From Cupriavidus pauculus (GTDB taxonomy: Bacteria; Pseudomonadota; Gammaproteobacteria; Burkholderiales; Burkholderiaceae): a stretch of DNA of 64,000 bases. Below the pieces are notes generated by a model that was not told the DNA's origin, ran no database searches, and saw only the letters and a list, made by a program, of their open reading frames with translations. The translations under genes were made by a program, and so were the position numbers. Shown here in pieces: positions 34,011 through 43,082 of this stretch; within the stretch, counting starts at the first letter, position 1, and each line of letters begins with the position of its first letter. Where the stretch lies: assembly GCF_022179805.1 (NCBI RefSeq), contig NZ_BPUO01000005.1, forward strand, positions 248,001 to 312,000. Direction: 5' to 3'.

Positions 34011-34481
34011 GGTCTTTGTCTCGTGCGGGGAGGGGCAAGCTGCACCACATGGCGTGCGATGCGAAGCCGCAGCGTAAGCAGCGGACAGGTCACCCCGGTG
34101 ACACGGATCACAAGATTTCCGATACCGGCATTCGCGTTTTTGGTACTCCATGTACACACATTGCATACATGGACACGATCAAGAAATGTGCATATCCGAA
34201 CGCTTGTTCCATCGCGCAAGGCCGTAATTTCTGCTGCGATGCACCACGCGGTGTGCTAAGGTTTTAGACGTTTCCCTCAAAACACAGATAGCTTCGCCAA
34301 AGCAGCGAGCGTTGATGATTTCCGGGGAAGCCGCGCCAGTTCTCGCCTGCAGGGTAGTGACGCGAAACCGAGAACCTCTTGCGCCATTTTTGTTGCGGTC
34401 GCAACAAGCCGTGACCTTGCTTGTAAACGGGGCAGCCCGCCACCAAAGTGGTAGGCGGAAGGGCGTTCGCAGGAGCTGCAC
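34011..34481. other. Intergenic region with several inverted repeats, no gene seen
   Basis: The 471-base divergent gap between the plcN operon and the gene at 34482 is less GC-rich than its surroundings. It holds GTCACC-CC-GGTGAC (34089-34102), CCATGTA-N11-TACATGG (34148-34154 and 34166-34172) and TTGTTGCG-GT-CGCAACAA (34390-34407). The reading frames inside are short, with no ribosome sites. The repeats look like regulator sites, possibly one per operon. Confidence 0.5.
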
Positions 34482-34964
34482 ATGGAACAAGAAACGGATT
34501 ACGTCTGGCATTACACGGTAGGTACCCCGCTGGTCGCCATTGCGCGCTCGGGGCGGCTCATGCCGGCCGTATCCCATGCGGCGGCCCCGCGTTCGGGCGA
34601 CGAGATCCTCTGGTTCTCGCGCAATCAGCAATGGGACCCGTCCGCCACACGCGACGACGGGTTGAGCCACGCCAGGCAAACGCTGTCGCGTGCCGCGCTG
34701 CATGCGCGCTTCGGGCTCTACCGGTTTGGCTTGCCCGAGCGCGATATCCGGCTGTTGCCGTGGCCCACGGTCACGCGCGTGGCCGACATCGATGTCCCCG
34801 AGGCAATGACGATGGTCGCCAGCGGCCTGCGCTGCGGCGCGGCGCCCACCGACTGGATCGGCACGCTGAGTGCGATCCCGCTGCCGGAACTGCGCTTCGA
34901 ACGATGGTCCGGCGCCGCCTGGGTGCCGGCCGACCTGGACGAATTGGTGGCCCAGTTCGCCTGA
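34482..34964 (+). CDS. Unknown protein (160 aa) with an ART-like N-terminal pattern
   Basis: Starts MEQETDYVWHYTVGTPLVAI and continues ARSGRLMP. The H-Y-T, then I-x3-G-x-L pattern recalls proteins with an ADP-ribosyltransferase-like or related fold that read WHxT...IL..G.I, but this is weak. Later marks are ILWFSRNQQWDP and ASGLRCGAAPTDWIGTL. Soluble, no signal peptide. A GGAGCTGCAC box lies before the ATG. Single gene, divergent from plcN. Function unknown. Confidence 0.6.
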   Translation: MEQETDYVWHYTVGTPLVAIARSGRLMPAVSHAAAPRSGDEILWFSRNQQWDPSATRDDGLSHARQTLSRAALHARFGLYRFGLPERDIRLLPWPTVTRVADIDVPEAMTMVASGLRCGAAPTDWIGTLSAIPLPELRFERWSGAAWVPADLDELVAQFA

Positions 34965-35016
34965 GCCCGAGGATAAGCGCGAGGACGAGCCTGAGCCCGA
35001 CTCGCGCGTTGCCCGA

Positions 35017-36165
35017 CTAGCGGCTCAGGCCGCGCGCCGAAATCGGCCAGACACTTTCCACCACGCCCGCCCGGATGCCCACGATCTCGTCATGGAGGTT
35101 CAGCGTGGGATCGCAATGCCCCGGCACCAGCATCATGCGGCTACCCAGCGCGGGCAACTTTCCGACCATGTCTTCATGCTTCGGCATCACGATGCCGTGT
35201 TCGTCGTTGGCGGCCACATAGTCGAGCGTGCCCGATTGCTTGCCATTGGCCCAGATCCAGGGCAGCCCCGAATCCACAGCCAGCGACTTCAGCCCCGCAT
35301 CCACCACGACGCGATCTCCCGCCGCCACGCTCATCACTGCCGTCGCGACGAACAGGCTGTGCTCGAAGCGCAGCGCTCCCCCATAGGTGTTGGCGCCATA
35401 GTCGGCGTCCATGAACACGTACGAGCCCGGTTGGATCTCGGTGTACACGCCGCTGCCCATGTCGAACTCGACGCTGCCGCTGCCGCCACCCGTCACCACT
35501 TCGCATGGCACACCGGCTGCCTCCAGCCGTGCGATGAAGCTGCCGGCGCGATCGGCGGCGCGCGCGGCGCCGTCGCTTCGTTCGGCCCAGCCACGCAGAT
35601 GCTGGATACCGCCGTGATAGGCCTGCAGCCCGCGCATCGTCAACTGGCCATGCGCGGCGATGCGCTCCACCAATTTCAGCATCGCGGCCGGATCGGTGAC
35701 GCCGCAGCGCCCCTGGCCCACGTTGACCTCGACGAAGACATCGAGCCGCGTGCCGGCCGCGGCGGTGGCGGCGGCCAGCGTGTCGACCTGCGTCAAGTCG
35801 TCCACGCACACGCTCAGCCGTGCATGGCGCGCCAGTTCCGCCAGCAGCGCTGCCTTGGTCGGCCCGACCACTTCATTGCTGATATGGATGTCGCGCACGC
35901 CTGCCTGCATGAAGGGAATGGCTTCGGTGACCTTCTGGCAGCAGATGCCCACCGCGCCGCGCGCAATCTGCGCCAGCGAGATGTCGGGGCACTTGTGGGC
36001 CTTGGCATGCGGGCGGAGCTTGATGCCGCGCCGGTCGGCCGCGGCCTGCATGCGGTCAAGATTGGTGGCGAAGAGATCGAGGTCCAGGACCAGCGAGGGG
36101 GTGTCGATGGTGTCGGCCGGCTGGCCCGGGCGCGCGGCTGGCGGCAGATCAAAGGCGAAGGACAT
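35017..36165 (-). CDS. DSD1-family PLP enzyme (D-threonine aldolase / 3-hydroxy-D-aspartate aldolase / D-serine dehydratase)
   Basis: 382 aa fold-type III PLP enzyme. The PLP lysine lies in RPHAKAHK (K55), the phosphate-binding glycine motif is TGGGSGS near 230, and the C-terminal metal site is GHCDPTLNLHDE near 350. These enzymes cleave or dehydrate D-hydroxyamino acids with a divalent metal ion. Sequence alone does not separate the three activities. Cytoplasmic, single gene; the upstream 190 bases separate it from the divergent DUF6152 gene. Confidence 0.82.
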   Translation of the reverse strand: MSFAFDLPPAARPGQPADTIDTPSLVLDLDLFATNLDRMQAAADRRGIKLRPHAKAHKCPDISLAQIARGAVGICCQKVTEAIPFMQAGVRDIHISNEVVGPTKAALLAELARHARLSVCVDDLTQVDTLAAATAAAGTRLDVFVEVNVGQGRCGVTDPAAMLKLVERIAAHGQLTMRGLQAYHGGIQHLRGWAERSDGAARAADRAGSFIARLEAAGVPCEVVTGGGSGSVEFDMGSGVYTEIQPGSYVFMDADYGANTYGGALRFEHSLFVATAVMSVAAGDRVVVDAGLKSLAVDSGLPWIWANGKQSGTLDYVAANDEHGIVMPKHEDMVGKLPALGSRMMLVPGHCDPTLNLHDEIVGIRAGVVESVWPISARGLSR

Positions 36166-36355
36166 GTTCTGGAACGCGTGGAAGTGCGTGGTGATTGCGT
36201 GAAGTCGCGGGAAAGCGCCCGGATGTCAGGCGGGACAGAGCCGCCCACAGCGTAACACGGCGTGCGGGATGCTCCTCCTTGCGCTCCGGCCTCGGTCATC
36301 TACGATGGGTTGGGTGTCCCCGATCCTCCCGATTCCCAAGCAAAGGAGTGCTGCC

Positions 36356-36730
36356 ATGACGTTCCTGCGTATCAAGGTGTCCCGACTTGCCGCCAGCGCG
36401 GCCGCCGCGACGGCGCTGGCCAGCCTGCCCGCCATCGCCCATCACGGCTGGTCGACCTATGACGAAACGAAGCCGCTTACCGTGACCGGCAAGATCGTGG
36501 AGACGCACTACGAGAACCCGCACGCGAGCATCCGCGTCGACGTGCAGGGCAAGCGCTGGCTGGCCGTGCTGGCCCCGGTGTCGCGCATGGAATCGCGCGG
36601 CGCCACGGCGGAGAAGGTGGCCGTGGGCAAGCAGGTCACGATGGTTGGCTACGCCAGCAAGGAAAAGGCCGACGAGATGCGCGTGGAGCGCATCACGTTC
36701 GACGGCGGCCAGACCGTGGAACTGCGCTGA
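36356..36730 (+). CDS. Exported DUF6152-type protein
   Basis: 124 aa with a signal peptide (about 1-27, ending PAIAHH) and the family opening HHGWSTYDETKPLTVTGKI, then YENPHASIRVDV. AAAGGAG lies eight bases before the ATG at 36356. These small periplasmic OB-like proteins have no proven function. The gene overlaps no other and is four bases from the next gene, a four-helix membrane protein that usually accompanies this family, so they probably work as a pair. Confidence 0.75.
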   Translation: MTFLRIKVSRLAASAAAATALASLPAIAHHGWSTYDETKPLTVTGKIVETHYENPHASIRVDVQGKRWLAVLAPVSRMESRGATAEKVAVGKQVTMVGYASKEKADEMRVERITFDGGQTVELR

Positions 36731-36733
36731 CCG

Positions 36734-37234
36734 ATGGCATCGCTCGATGCCTGGGCCGGTCAGCTTTCGGCGGCGCCATTCGCGGTATGGCTGCGGGCGT
36801 CGGCCTGGGCCTATCCCGTCTGTGAAATCCTGCACCTGGCCGGCATGGCCCTGTTGTTCGGATCGATCGTGGTCGTGGATCTGCGCCTGGCCGGGTTTGG
36901 CCGTCAGTTGCCGGTGACGCTGCTGTTGCGCCATGCCCTGCCGGCGTCGCTGGTCGGCTTCGTGGTGATCGTGGCCAGCGGGGTGCTGCTGTTCGTGGCG
37001 CATGCCGACGAACTGATCGCCAATCGCGCGTTCCTGATCAAGCTGGGCCTGATCGTGTTCGGCCTGGCCAATGCCGCGTGGTTTCACGCCGGCCCGTACC
37101 GGTCGCTGCACGCCGGGCAGGGCGGCTGGGAAACGCTGCGCGCGCCGCCGCCACTGGCCCGTGTGTGCGCCGTGCTGTCGCTGGTGACCTGGGCGCTGGT
37201 CATCTGTGCCGGTCGCCTGATTGCGTACGTCTAG
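36734..37234 (+). CDS. Four-helix membrane protein (DUF6644-type), partner of the DUF6152 gene
   Basis: 166 aa with four predicted membrane helices (about 27-48, 66-88, 98-116, 140-162). The first contains a histidine (CEILHLAGMALLFGSIVVVD) that could bind haem or metal, and another lies in NAAWFHAGPYRSLH. It starts three bases after the DUF6152 stop, a typical operon joint. The resemblance to small cytochrome-like membrane proteins is only suggestive. Confidence 0.7.
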   Translation: MASLDAWAGQLSAAPFAVWLRASAWAYPVCEILHLAGMALLFGSIVVVDLRLAGFGRQLPVTLLLRHALPASLVGFVVIVASGVLLFVAHADELIANRAFLIKLGLIVFGLANAAWFHAGPYRSLHAGQGGWETLRAPPPLARVCAVLSLVTWALVICAGRLIAYV

Positions 37235-37378
37235 CCGTGAAAGTGGGCTCAAAGTGGCGTTTACATCGCATGTCTAGCCTGCAATTTGATGTAACGCAAA
37301 GAGTGTGCATCGGAGGTCTCAAGGTTTCAGGGCGCAAGACGTAAAGCTGGGCTGAACCCATACGTTTAGAGCCCCCCG

Positions 37379-38923
37379 ATGAACAACCTGAGTATTCGCC
37401 ACGGACTGCTGGCGACGCTTGTGATTTTTGGCCTGATGATCATTTTTGGCGCCGTGCTTGGCGTCAGCCAGCTAAGCGCCAGCAGCGATTCCGCGGAACG
37501 CATCCACGTGATTGCGTCGCGCGCCTTGCTGATCAACGACGCCTACAAGGACATGACGCGCGCCCGCTCGGCGCTCACGCGTGCTTACAGTTCGGCCAAG
37601 GCCAGCGGACAGGTCAACGCCGACGCGCTGGCCAGCGCGCAGAAGTCGATCAGCAAGTCGAAGGATGAACTCGACGCGTTTGACAAAGCGCCGGCCATCC
37701 GCGAGCAGGACGCTTCCACGCGCGACGACATCGTGGCCGCGGGCCGCGCCCACATGGACGTGGTGCAGCGTGGCCTCGACGCGCTGCGCGGCGGCGACCC
37801 CGATGGCTACGCTGCCATCAACGACAAGGACATCACGTCGTCGGGTGCCAAGTACTCGGCCGGCGTGGAACGCTTCCAGCAGTTCGCCTCCAAGCTCAAC
37901 GACGATGCAATGGCCGAAGGCCGGACGCGGCTGAATCGCGTGATCCTGCTGGTTTGCGTGGGGCTGGCCATGTCGGTCGCGATGATCGTCGCGGTGCACC
38001 TGGCACTGCGCCGCCTGGTGGTGACGCCGCTGAACCAGGCGCGCGACCTGATCATGCGCGTGGCCGATGGCGACCTGACGATCAAGGTGCCGCAGGCGGG
38101 CCGCAATGAAATCGGCCAGTTGCTCGACGCGTTGTCGCGCATGCAGGCCGGCCTGACGCAGACCGTGTCCAAGGTGCGCCTGGGCTCGGATGCGGTGACG
38201 GTCGGCGCGCGCGAGATTGCCGCCGGCAACACCGACCTGTCGTCGCGCACGGAGGAACAATCGTCGGCACTGGAACAAACGGCGGCCAGCATGGAGCAGC
38301 TGACGTCGACCGTTGGCAACAACGCGGAAAGCGCCACCCATGCCAGCGGCCTGGCGCGCAACGCGGCGGACCTGGCCGCGCGTGGCGGCGAGGTGGTGCG
38401 CGGCGTGGTGCATACGATGAGCGAGATCAACACGAGCTCGCAGAAGATCGTCGACATCATCGGCGTGATCGACGGTATCGCGTTCCAGACCAATATCCTG
38501 GCGCTGAACGCCGCAGTGGAAGCCGCGCGGGCCGGTGAGCAAGGCCGTGGCTTTGCGGTGGTGGCGGGCGAGGTGCGCAGCCTGGCGCAACGCAGCGCCA
38601 ATGCCGCCAAGGAAATCAAGGGCCTGATCGATTCGTCGGTAGGCAAGGTGGACGCCGGCACCCAGCAGGTGGAGCAGGCCGGCAGCACCATCGAGGAAAT
38701 CGTGGCCGCCGTGAAGCGCCTGGCCGATACCGTGAGCGAGATCTCGGCCGCGTCGATCGAGCAGTCCAGCGGTATCACGCAGGTCAGCGAGGCCGTGTCG
38801 CAGATGGAGCAGGTGAACCAGCAGAACGCCGCGCTGGTGGAGCAGGCGGCGGCCGCCGCCGATTCGCTCGAATCGCAGGCCAACCATCTGGCAGCCGCCG
38901 TGGCTACGTTCCGGCTGGCCTGA
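37379..38923 (+). CDS. Methyl-accepting chemotaxis protein with TarH-type sensor domain
   Basis: 514 aa. TM1 about 9-31, a four-helix-bundle periplasmic domain (about 35-187, opening RIHVIASRALLINDAYKDMT as in Tar/Tsr relatives), TM2 about 190-212 and a HAMP domain (RLVVTPLNQARDLIMRVADG). The signalling domain carries [20 protein letters not shown], identical over this stretch to the receptor at 23433. No CheB/CheR-binding NWETF-like tail is seen; the protein ends AAAVATFRLA. The ligand is probably a small amino acid or organic acid but cannot be read from sequence. Confidence 0.92.
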   Translation: MNNLSIRHGLLATLVIFGLMIIFGAVLGVSQLSASSDSAERIHVIASRALLINDAYKDMTRARSALTRAYSSAKASGQVNADALASAQKSISKSKDELDAFDKAPAIREQDASTRDDIVAAGRAHMDVVQRGLDALRGGDPDGYAAINDKDITSSGAKYSAGVERFQQFASKLNDDAMAEGRTRLNRVILLVCVGLAMSVAMIVAVHLALRRLVVTPLNQARDLIMRVADGDLTIKVPQAGRNEIGQLLDALSRMQAGLTQTVSKVRLGSDAVTVGAREIAAGNTDLSSRTEEQSSALEQTAASMEQLTSTVGNNAESATHASGLARNAADLAARGGEVVRGVVHTMSEINTSSQKIVDIIGVIDGIAFQTNILALNAAVEAARAGEQGRGFAVVAGEVRSLAQRSANAAKEIKGLIDSSVGKVDAGTQQVEQAGSTIEEIVAAVKRLADTVSEISAASIEQSSGITQVSEAVSQMEQVNQQNAALVEQAAAAADSLESQANHLAAAVATFRLA

Positions 38924-38938
38924 CGTAGCAACAGGGCA

Positions 38939-39532
38939 TCAGCCGGCCAGTTGTTCCTCGACGAACAGCAGCCGGTCGTTGCCCCAGTAAAGCTTGCCTT
39001 CCACGAAGAAGCTGGGCGCGCCAAAGATGCCGCGCGCCACGGCTTCCTCGGTCACGCGTTTCAGTTCGGCCTTGACCTCGGGGTCGTCCAGCATCGCCAG
39101 CGCCTCGCGCGGGTCCAGTCCCGCCTCCACCAGCACCTTGCCGATCTCCATCGGGTCGTTGAGGTTCCTGCCCGTTTCCCACATCGCGCTGTAGATCGCG
39201 TCCACATAGCGGTGGAACTCGGCATCGCCCTTGCGTTGGTAGCCGATCGCGCCGCGCATCAGCGCCAGCGTGTTGACCGGGAAATGCGGGTTGTGCCGGA
39301 ACGGCACGCCATAGCGGGCGGCCCAGCACTGCAGGTCGTGCTGCGACCAATCGCTCTTGGCCGGAATCTCCATCGGGCTATGGTTGCCCGTGCCCTTGAA
39401 CACGCCCCCCAGCAGCATCGGCCGCCAGACGATGGCCGCGGCGGTGCGCGCCGCCACGCGCGGCAGTTCCTTGTAGGCCAGATACGAATAGGGGCTGCCA
39501 AAGTCGAAGAAGAATTCCACCTGTTTCTGCAT
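38939..39532 (-). CDS. 2-hydroxychromene-2-carboxylate isomerase / DsbA-family GST-kappa-like protein
   Basis: 197 aa thioredoxin-fold enzyme: FFFDFGSPYSYLAYKELPR at the N-terminus carries the catalytic Ser of the HCCA isomerase group, and FGAPSFFVEGKLYWGNDRL near the C-terminus holds the cis-Pro. HCCA isomerase acts in naphthalene-type aromatic breakdown with glutathione, but many homologues have other roles. The second ATG (39532) is preferred because GGAG lies eight bases before it and only two before the first ATG (39538). Convergent with the chemoreceptor gene. Confidence 0.8.
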   Translation of the reverse strand: MQKQVEFFFDFGSPYSYLAYKELPRVAARTAAAIVWRPMLLGGVFKGTGNHSPMEIPAKSDWSQHDLQCWAARYGVPFRHNPHFPVNTLALMRGAIGYQRKGDAEFHRYVDAIYSAMWETGRNLNDPMEIGKVLVEAGLDPREALAMLDDPEVKAELKRVTEEAVARGIFGAPSFFVEGKLYWGNDRLLFVEEQLAG

Positions 39533-39628
39533 TTGCATGTCTCCGTCGGGGTTGTCTCTAGTGGCCGTCGCCGAGTGACTTGCATTGTGACAGCAACTGC
39601 CCGTTCGACACCAAGGCTAAATTCCGGC

Positions 39629-39675
39629 TTGACTTTATATCGTACGATATATATCTTACGATACGTCTTACGACA
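39629..39675 (+). promoter_or_regulatory. yqjI promoter with three PadR-type boxes
   Basis: TTGACT (39629-39634), 17 bases, TATCTT (39652-39657). Overlapping it are three related 12-mers: TATCGTACGATA (39638-39649, inside a 16-base perfect palindrome 39636-39651), TATCTTACGATA (39652-39663) and CGTCTTACGACA (39664-39675). Overlap with the -10 region predicts repression by the downstream PadR protein. Confidence 0.75.
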
Positions 39676-39689
39676 TAGCGGAGTGAAGA

Positions 39690-40397
39690 ATGCGACACCA
39701 ATTCGGTCACAGGGAACACGGTGGCCATTGCGGCCAGCACGGCAAACACCATGGCGGCGCCCGCGCCATGATGGCGATGAAGCTGATGGGCATGATGGGA
39801 CGCGGCGGCGGCTTCTGGTCGCAAGGCGGCGGTGGTGATTTCGACGGCGGTGACGGCTTTGATGGCGACAACCTGCGCCGCGGCCGCAAGTTCAGCGCGG
39901 AAGATCTGCAACTGCTGCTGCTGTCGTTGCTCGACGAAAAGCCGTCGCACGGCTACGAACTGATCAAGGCGCTGGAAACACGCACTGGCGGCTTCTACAA
40001 ACCGAGCCCGGGCGTGGTGTATCCCGCGCTGACCTTCCTGGAAGACGTGGGCTACGCCACGGTGGACCTGGAAGGCAACAAGAAGCGCTACCAGTTGTCG
40101 GAAGCCGGCCGCGCGCACCTGGACCAGAACCGCGCTCGGCTGGAGCAGATGGTGGCGCGCCTGCAGCATGTGGCCCGCAAGATGGACGTCATGCGCCGTG
40201 CCATGAGCGGACAGCCGCAGCGCGACGTGGACGAGGGCGGCTGGACACCCGAGCTGATACGTGCGCGTGGACGCCTGAAGCAGATGCTGATGATGCGCAG
40301 CGGTGCGACGGCCGACGAGCAGCGCCGTATCGCCGCCATCCTGGAACGCGCTGTCGACGAGATCGAACGCAGCGACAACGACCAACCGGAGACCTGA
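39690..40397 (+). CDS. yqjI: PadR-family nickel/iron-responsive repressor YqjI
   Basis: 235 aa. Residues 3-21 are histidine-rich (HQFGHREHGGHCGQHGKHH), then a Gly/Met linker, then a PadR winged-helix domain (LLLLSLLDEKPSHGYELIKA, SPGVVYPALTFLED, KKRYQLSEAGRAHL) and a C-terminal helical dimerisation region. This layout and the neighbouring ferric-siderophore reductase match YqjI-YqjH of enteric bacteria, where nickel relieves repression. GGAG lies seven bases before the ATG. Three palindromic boxes over its promoter support autorepression and control of yqjH. Confidence 0.82.
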   Translation: MRHQFGHREHGGHCGQHGKHHGGARAMMAMKLMGMMGRGGGFWSQGGGGDFDGGDGFDGDNLRRGRKFSAEDLQLLLLSLLDEKPSHGYELIKALETRTGGFYKPSPGVVYPALTFLEDVGYATVDLEGNKKRYQLSEAGRAHLDQNRARLEQMVARLQHVARKMDVMRRAMSGQPQRDVDEGGWTPELIRARGRLKQMLMMRSGATADEQRRIAAILERAVDEIERSDNDQPET

Positions 40398-40399
40398 GT

Positions 40400-41236
40400 A
40401 TGAGCGAAACCCGCGACCTGACCGTACAACGCGTGCGCCATCCGCTGAAGATGCGCCTGCTCAAGGTGCTGCGCACGCGCAAGATGTCGCCGCAATTGCT
40501 GCGCGTGACGCTGACCGGCGACGATCTGGCCGATTTCATTTCCGGATCGTTCGATGACCACGTCAAGGTGTTCTTCCCCGAGGCTGCCACCGGCCAGCCG
40601 GTGCTGCCGCAAGTGGGCCCGGAAGGCATCTCGTTTCCGGAAGGCCAGCCCCGTCCGCAGGCGCGCGACTACACGCCGCGACGCTACGACAACGCCGCGC
40701 GTGAACTCGATATCGAATTCGTGCTGCATGGCGATGGCCCCGCGTCAACCTGGGCCGCGCAGGCGCAGCCCGGCCAGTACCTGGGCGTGGGCGGCCCGCG
40801 CGGGTCGTTCGTGATTCCGCATGGGTTCGACTGGCACCTGCTGATTGGCGACGACACGGCGTTGCCAGCCATCGCGCGCCGCGTCGAGGAACTGGGCCCG
40901 GATGCGCGCGTGATCGTGGTGGCCGAGGTGGCGGACGAATCGGCGCGCATCGCGCTGGCTACCGGCCCGCTGGCCGAGGTGCACTGGATCCATCGCGACG
41001 AACATCGGAACGAGCACGGCGAAGACGCTCCGGAAGGCAGCCAGCTCACGCCCACGCTGCGCTGGCTGAGCCTGCCGGAAGGCGAGGGCTATGTGTGGGC
41101 GGCCGGCGAGGCGGCGGCCATGCGCGAGGTGCGCCAGTACCTGGTGAACGAGCGCGGCGTCCACAAGACGCGCATCCGCGCATCGGCCTACTGGAAGCGC
41201 GGCAATGCCGCCGTTCACGAAACGATCGACGACTGA
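40400..41236 (+). CDS. yqjH: Siderophore-interacting FAD protein (YqjH/ViuB family)
   Basis: 278 aa flavin reductase predicted to release iron from ferric siderophores in the cytoplasm using NADPH. The FAD-binding motif RDYTPRRYD is at residues 89-97, VGGPRGSF at about 131-138, the SIP C-terminal domain has LLIGDDTALPAIARRV, and YVWAAGEAAAMREVR precedes the terminal ASAYWKRG. It starts two bases after the yqjI stop, so it is in the same transcript and under the same metal control. Confidence 0.9.
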   Translation: MSETRDLTVQRVRHPLKMRLLKVLRTRKMSPQLLRVTLTGDDLADFISGSFDDHVKVFFPEAATGQPVLPQVGPEGISFPEGQPRPQARDYTPRRYDNAARELDIEFVLHGDGPASTWAAQAQPGQYLGVGGPRGSFVIPHGFDWHLLIGDDTALPAIARRVEELGPDARVIVVAEVADESARIALATGPLAEVHWIHRDEHRNEHGEDAPEGSQLTPTLRWLSLPEGEGYVWAAGEAAAMREVRQYLVNERGVHKTRIRASAYWKRGNAAVHETIDD

Positions 41237-41306
41237 ACCCAAAGTATGGTTTGCGTGGGGCGGCGGCGCAGCTACACTGCGAACACGCCCATCCACGGAC
41301 CTTGCC

Positions 41307-41702
41307 ATGCCGAGCCATCGCCCGCTGCCGCTGTCTCTGATTGCCGTACTGACTGCTTCGATCGGACTGGCGGCCTGCGCGCCCGATTCGTTCCGCAACT
41401 ACGAGGCGCGCGGCCTCAACAGCTATCTGGACCGCGTTCAGGACGTCTGCGCCAACACGCGGCTGGGCAGCCAGCCGCTGGGCGAATGGCTGCGCAGCGG
41501 GTCTGACGACAGCGACAGCAACTACGTCTACTGGCTCGACCAGACTTCACGGCTGTACTACAACCGCATCAGCGTGCCCCAGTATCGCGATTCCATCGCG
41601 GGCACGTTCGGCGGCGCCCAGTCCAACGCCGACGCGCTGGACTGCATCGTACGCAACCTGCCGGCGGACCGTCCTACCAGCCCGCCAGGCGGCATGTTCT
41701 GA
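41307..41702 (+). CDS. Predicted lipoprotein of unknown function (131 aa)
   Basis: Signal peptide with lipobox LAAC (C24) after PLPLSLIAVLTASIG. The mature protein has two further cysteines (DVCANTR and DCIVRNL), an SDDSDSNYVYWLDQTSRLYY centre and a Pro-rich end. No recognised domain. The start ATG at 41307 fits the signal peptide; the frame is open earlier, inside the end of yqjH. A single gene. Confidence 0.65.
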   Translation: MPSHRPLPLSLIAVLTASIGLAACAPDSFRNYEARGLNSYLDRVQDVCANTRLGSQPLGEWLRSGSDDSDSNYVYWLDQTSRLYYNRISVPQYRDSIAGTFGGAQSNADALDCIVRNLPADRPTSPPGGMF

Positions 41703-41823
41703 TTTTTCTCGCCGGCCTGTTGCGCAAAGGCAAACGGCTGGCTACTATCAGTCCGCAGTGGCCGAGACAACGGCCACGACGTCGCTCGGACGGTTCCGGG
41801 CGCTTACGTAAAGGACTACCCTC

Positions 41824-43041
41824 ATGACCGCCGAATCCGGCAAGCGCCGCTTTGCGCGCATCGATCGTCTCCCCCCGTACGTCTTCAATATCACCGCCGA
41901 GCTCAAGATGGCCGCCCGCCACCGTGGCGAGGACATCATCGACATGAGCATGGGCAACCCCGACGGTGCCACGCCGCCCCATATTGTGGCCAAGCTCGTG
42001 GATGCCGCGCAGCGGCCCGATACCCATGGCTATTCGGCGTCGAAGGGCATTCCGCGCCTGCGTCGCGCCATCTCGCACTGGTACCGCGACCGCTACGCGG
42101 TGGACATCGATCCGGACAAGGAAGCGATTGTCACGATCGGCTCGAAGGAAGGGCTGGCGCACCTGATGCTGGCTACGCTGGACCGGGGCGACACGGTGCT
42201 GGTGCCCGATCCGAGCTACCCGATCCATATCTACGGCGCGGTGATTGCCGGCGCCGATATCCGGTCGGTGCCGCTCACGCCGGGCATCGATTTCTTTGCC
42301 GAGCTGGAGCGCGCGATTCGCGGCAGCTATCCCAAGCCCAAGATGATCGTGCTGGGGTTTCCGTCGAATCCGACGGCGGCCTGCGTGGAGCTGGATTTCT
42401 TCGAGCGCGTGATCGCGCTGGCGCGCAAGCACGACATCTTCGTGGTGCACGACCTGGCCTACGCCGACATCGTGTTCGATGGCTGGAAGGCGCCGTCGAT
42501 CATGCAGGTGCCGGGCGCCAAGGACATTGCCGTGGAATTCTTCACGCTGTCCAAGAGCTACAACATGGCTGGCTGGCGCATCGGCTTCATGGTGGGTAAT
42601 CCGGACCTCGTGGCGGCACTGACGCGCATCAAGAGCTATCATGACTACGGCACGTTCACGCCGCTGCAGGTGGCGGCCATCGCTGCGCTGGAAGGTGACC
42701 AGCAGTGCGTGAAGGAGATCGCCGCCCAATACCAGGCGCGCCGCGACGTACTGGCACGCGGCCTGATCGAAGCGGGCTGGCCGGTCGATATCCCGAAGGC
42801 GTCGATGTACATCTGGGCACGCATCCCCGAGCCGTACCGCGCGCTGGGGTCGCTGGAGTTCTCGAAGCAGCTGCTGGCCAAGGCCAAGGTGTCGGTATCG
42901 CCCGGCATCGGCTTTGGCGACTATGGCGACGAGTTCGTGCGCTTCGCGCTGATCGAAAACGAATCACGCATCCGCCAGGCCGTGCGCGGCATCAAGGCCA
43001 TGTTCCGCGCAGACGGGCTGGTGAAGCCGGTGGAGGGGTAG
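41824..43041 (+). CDS. alaC: Alanine-synthesising aminotransferase AlaC
   Basis: 405 aa fold-type I PLP aminotransferase closely matching E. coli AlaC (YfdZ): [70 protein letters not shown]. The PLP lysine is K244 in [15 protein letters not shown]. It transfers an amino group from glutamate to pyruvate, giving alanine. AAGGACTACC precedes the ATG at 41824. A pair of REP-like palindromes lies directly after the stop and may end the transcript. Confidence 0.92.
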   Translation: MTAESGKRRFARIDRLPPYVFNITAELKMAARHRGEDIIDMSMGNPDGATPPHIVAKLVDAAQRPDTHGYSASKGIPRLRRAISHWYRDRYAVDIDPDKEAIVTIGSKEGLAHLMLATLDRGDTVLVPDPSYPIHIYGAVIAGADIRSVPLTPGIDFFAELERAIRGSYPKPKMIVLGFPSNPTAACVELDFFERVIALARKHDIFVVHDLAYADIVFDGWKAPSIMQVPGAKDIAVEFFTLSKSYNMAGWRIGFMVGNPDLVAALTRIKSYHDYGTFTPLQVAAIAALEGDQQCVKEIAAQYQARRDVLARGLIEAGWPVDIPKASMYIWARIPEPYRALGSLEFSKQLLAKAKVSVSPGIGFGDYGDEFVRFALIENESRIRQAVRGIKAMFRADGLVKPVEG

Positions 43042-43082
43042 GGCTCTCGCTTTCCGTCACCCTCTCCCTCTTGTTTTTTGCT

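Noticed and set aside
34081-34110. A Pho box before plcN
   Set aside because: GTCACC-CC-GGTGAC is an inverted repeat, not the two direct CTGTCA-like repeats with four-base spacing that PhoB needs.
31593-34259. An 888-codon plus-strand frame
   Set aside because: It lies antisense to phospholipase C, which has clear Tat and catalytic motifs; the frame's product is low-complexity Arg/Val/Gly-rich.
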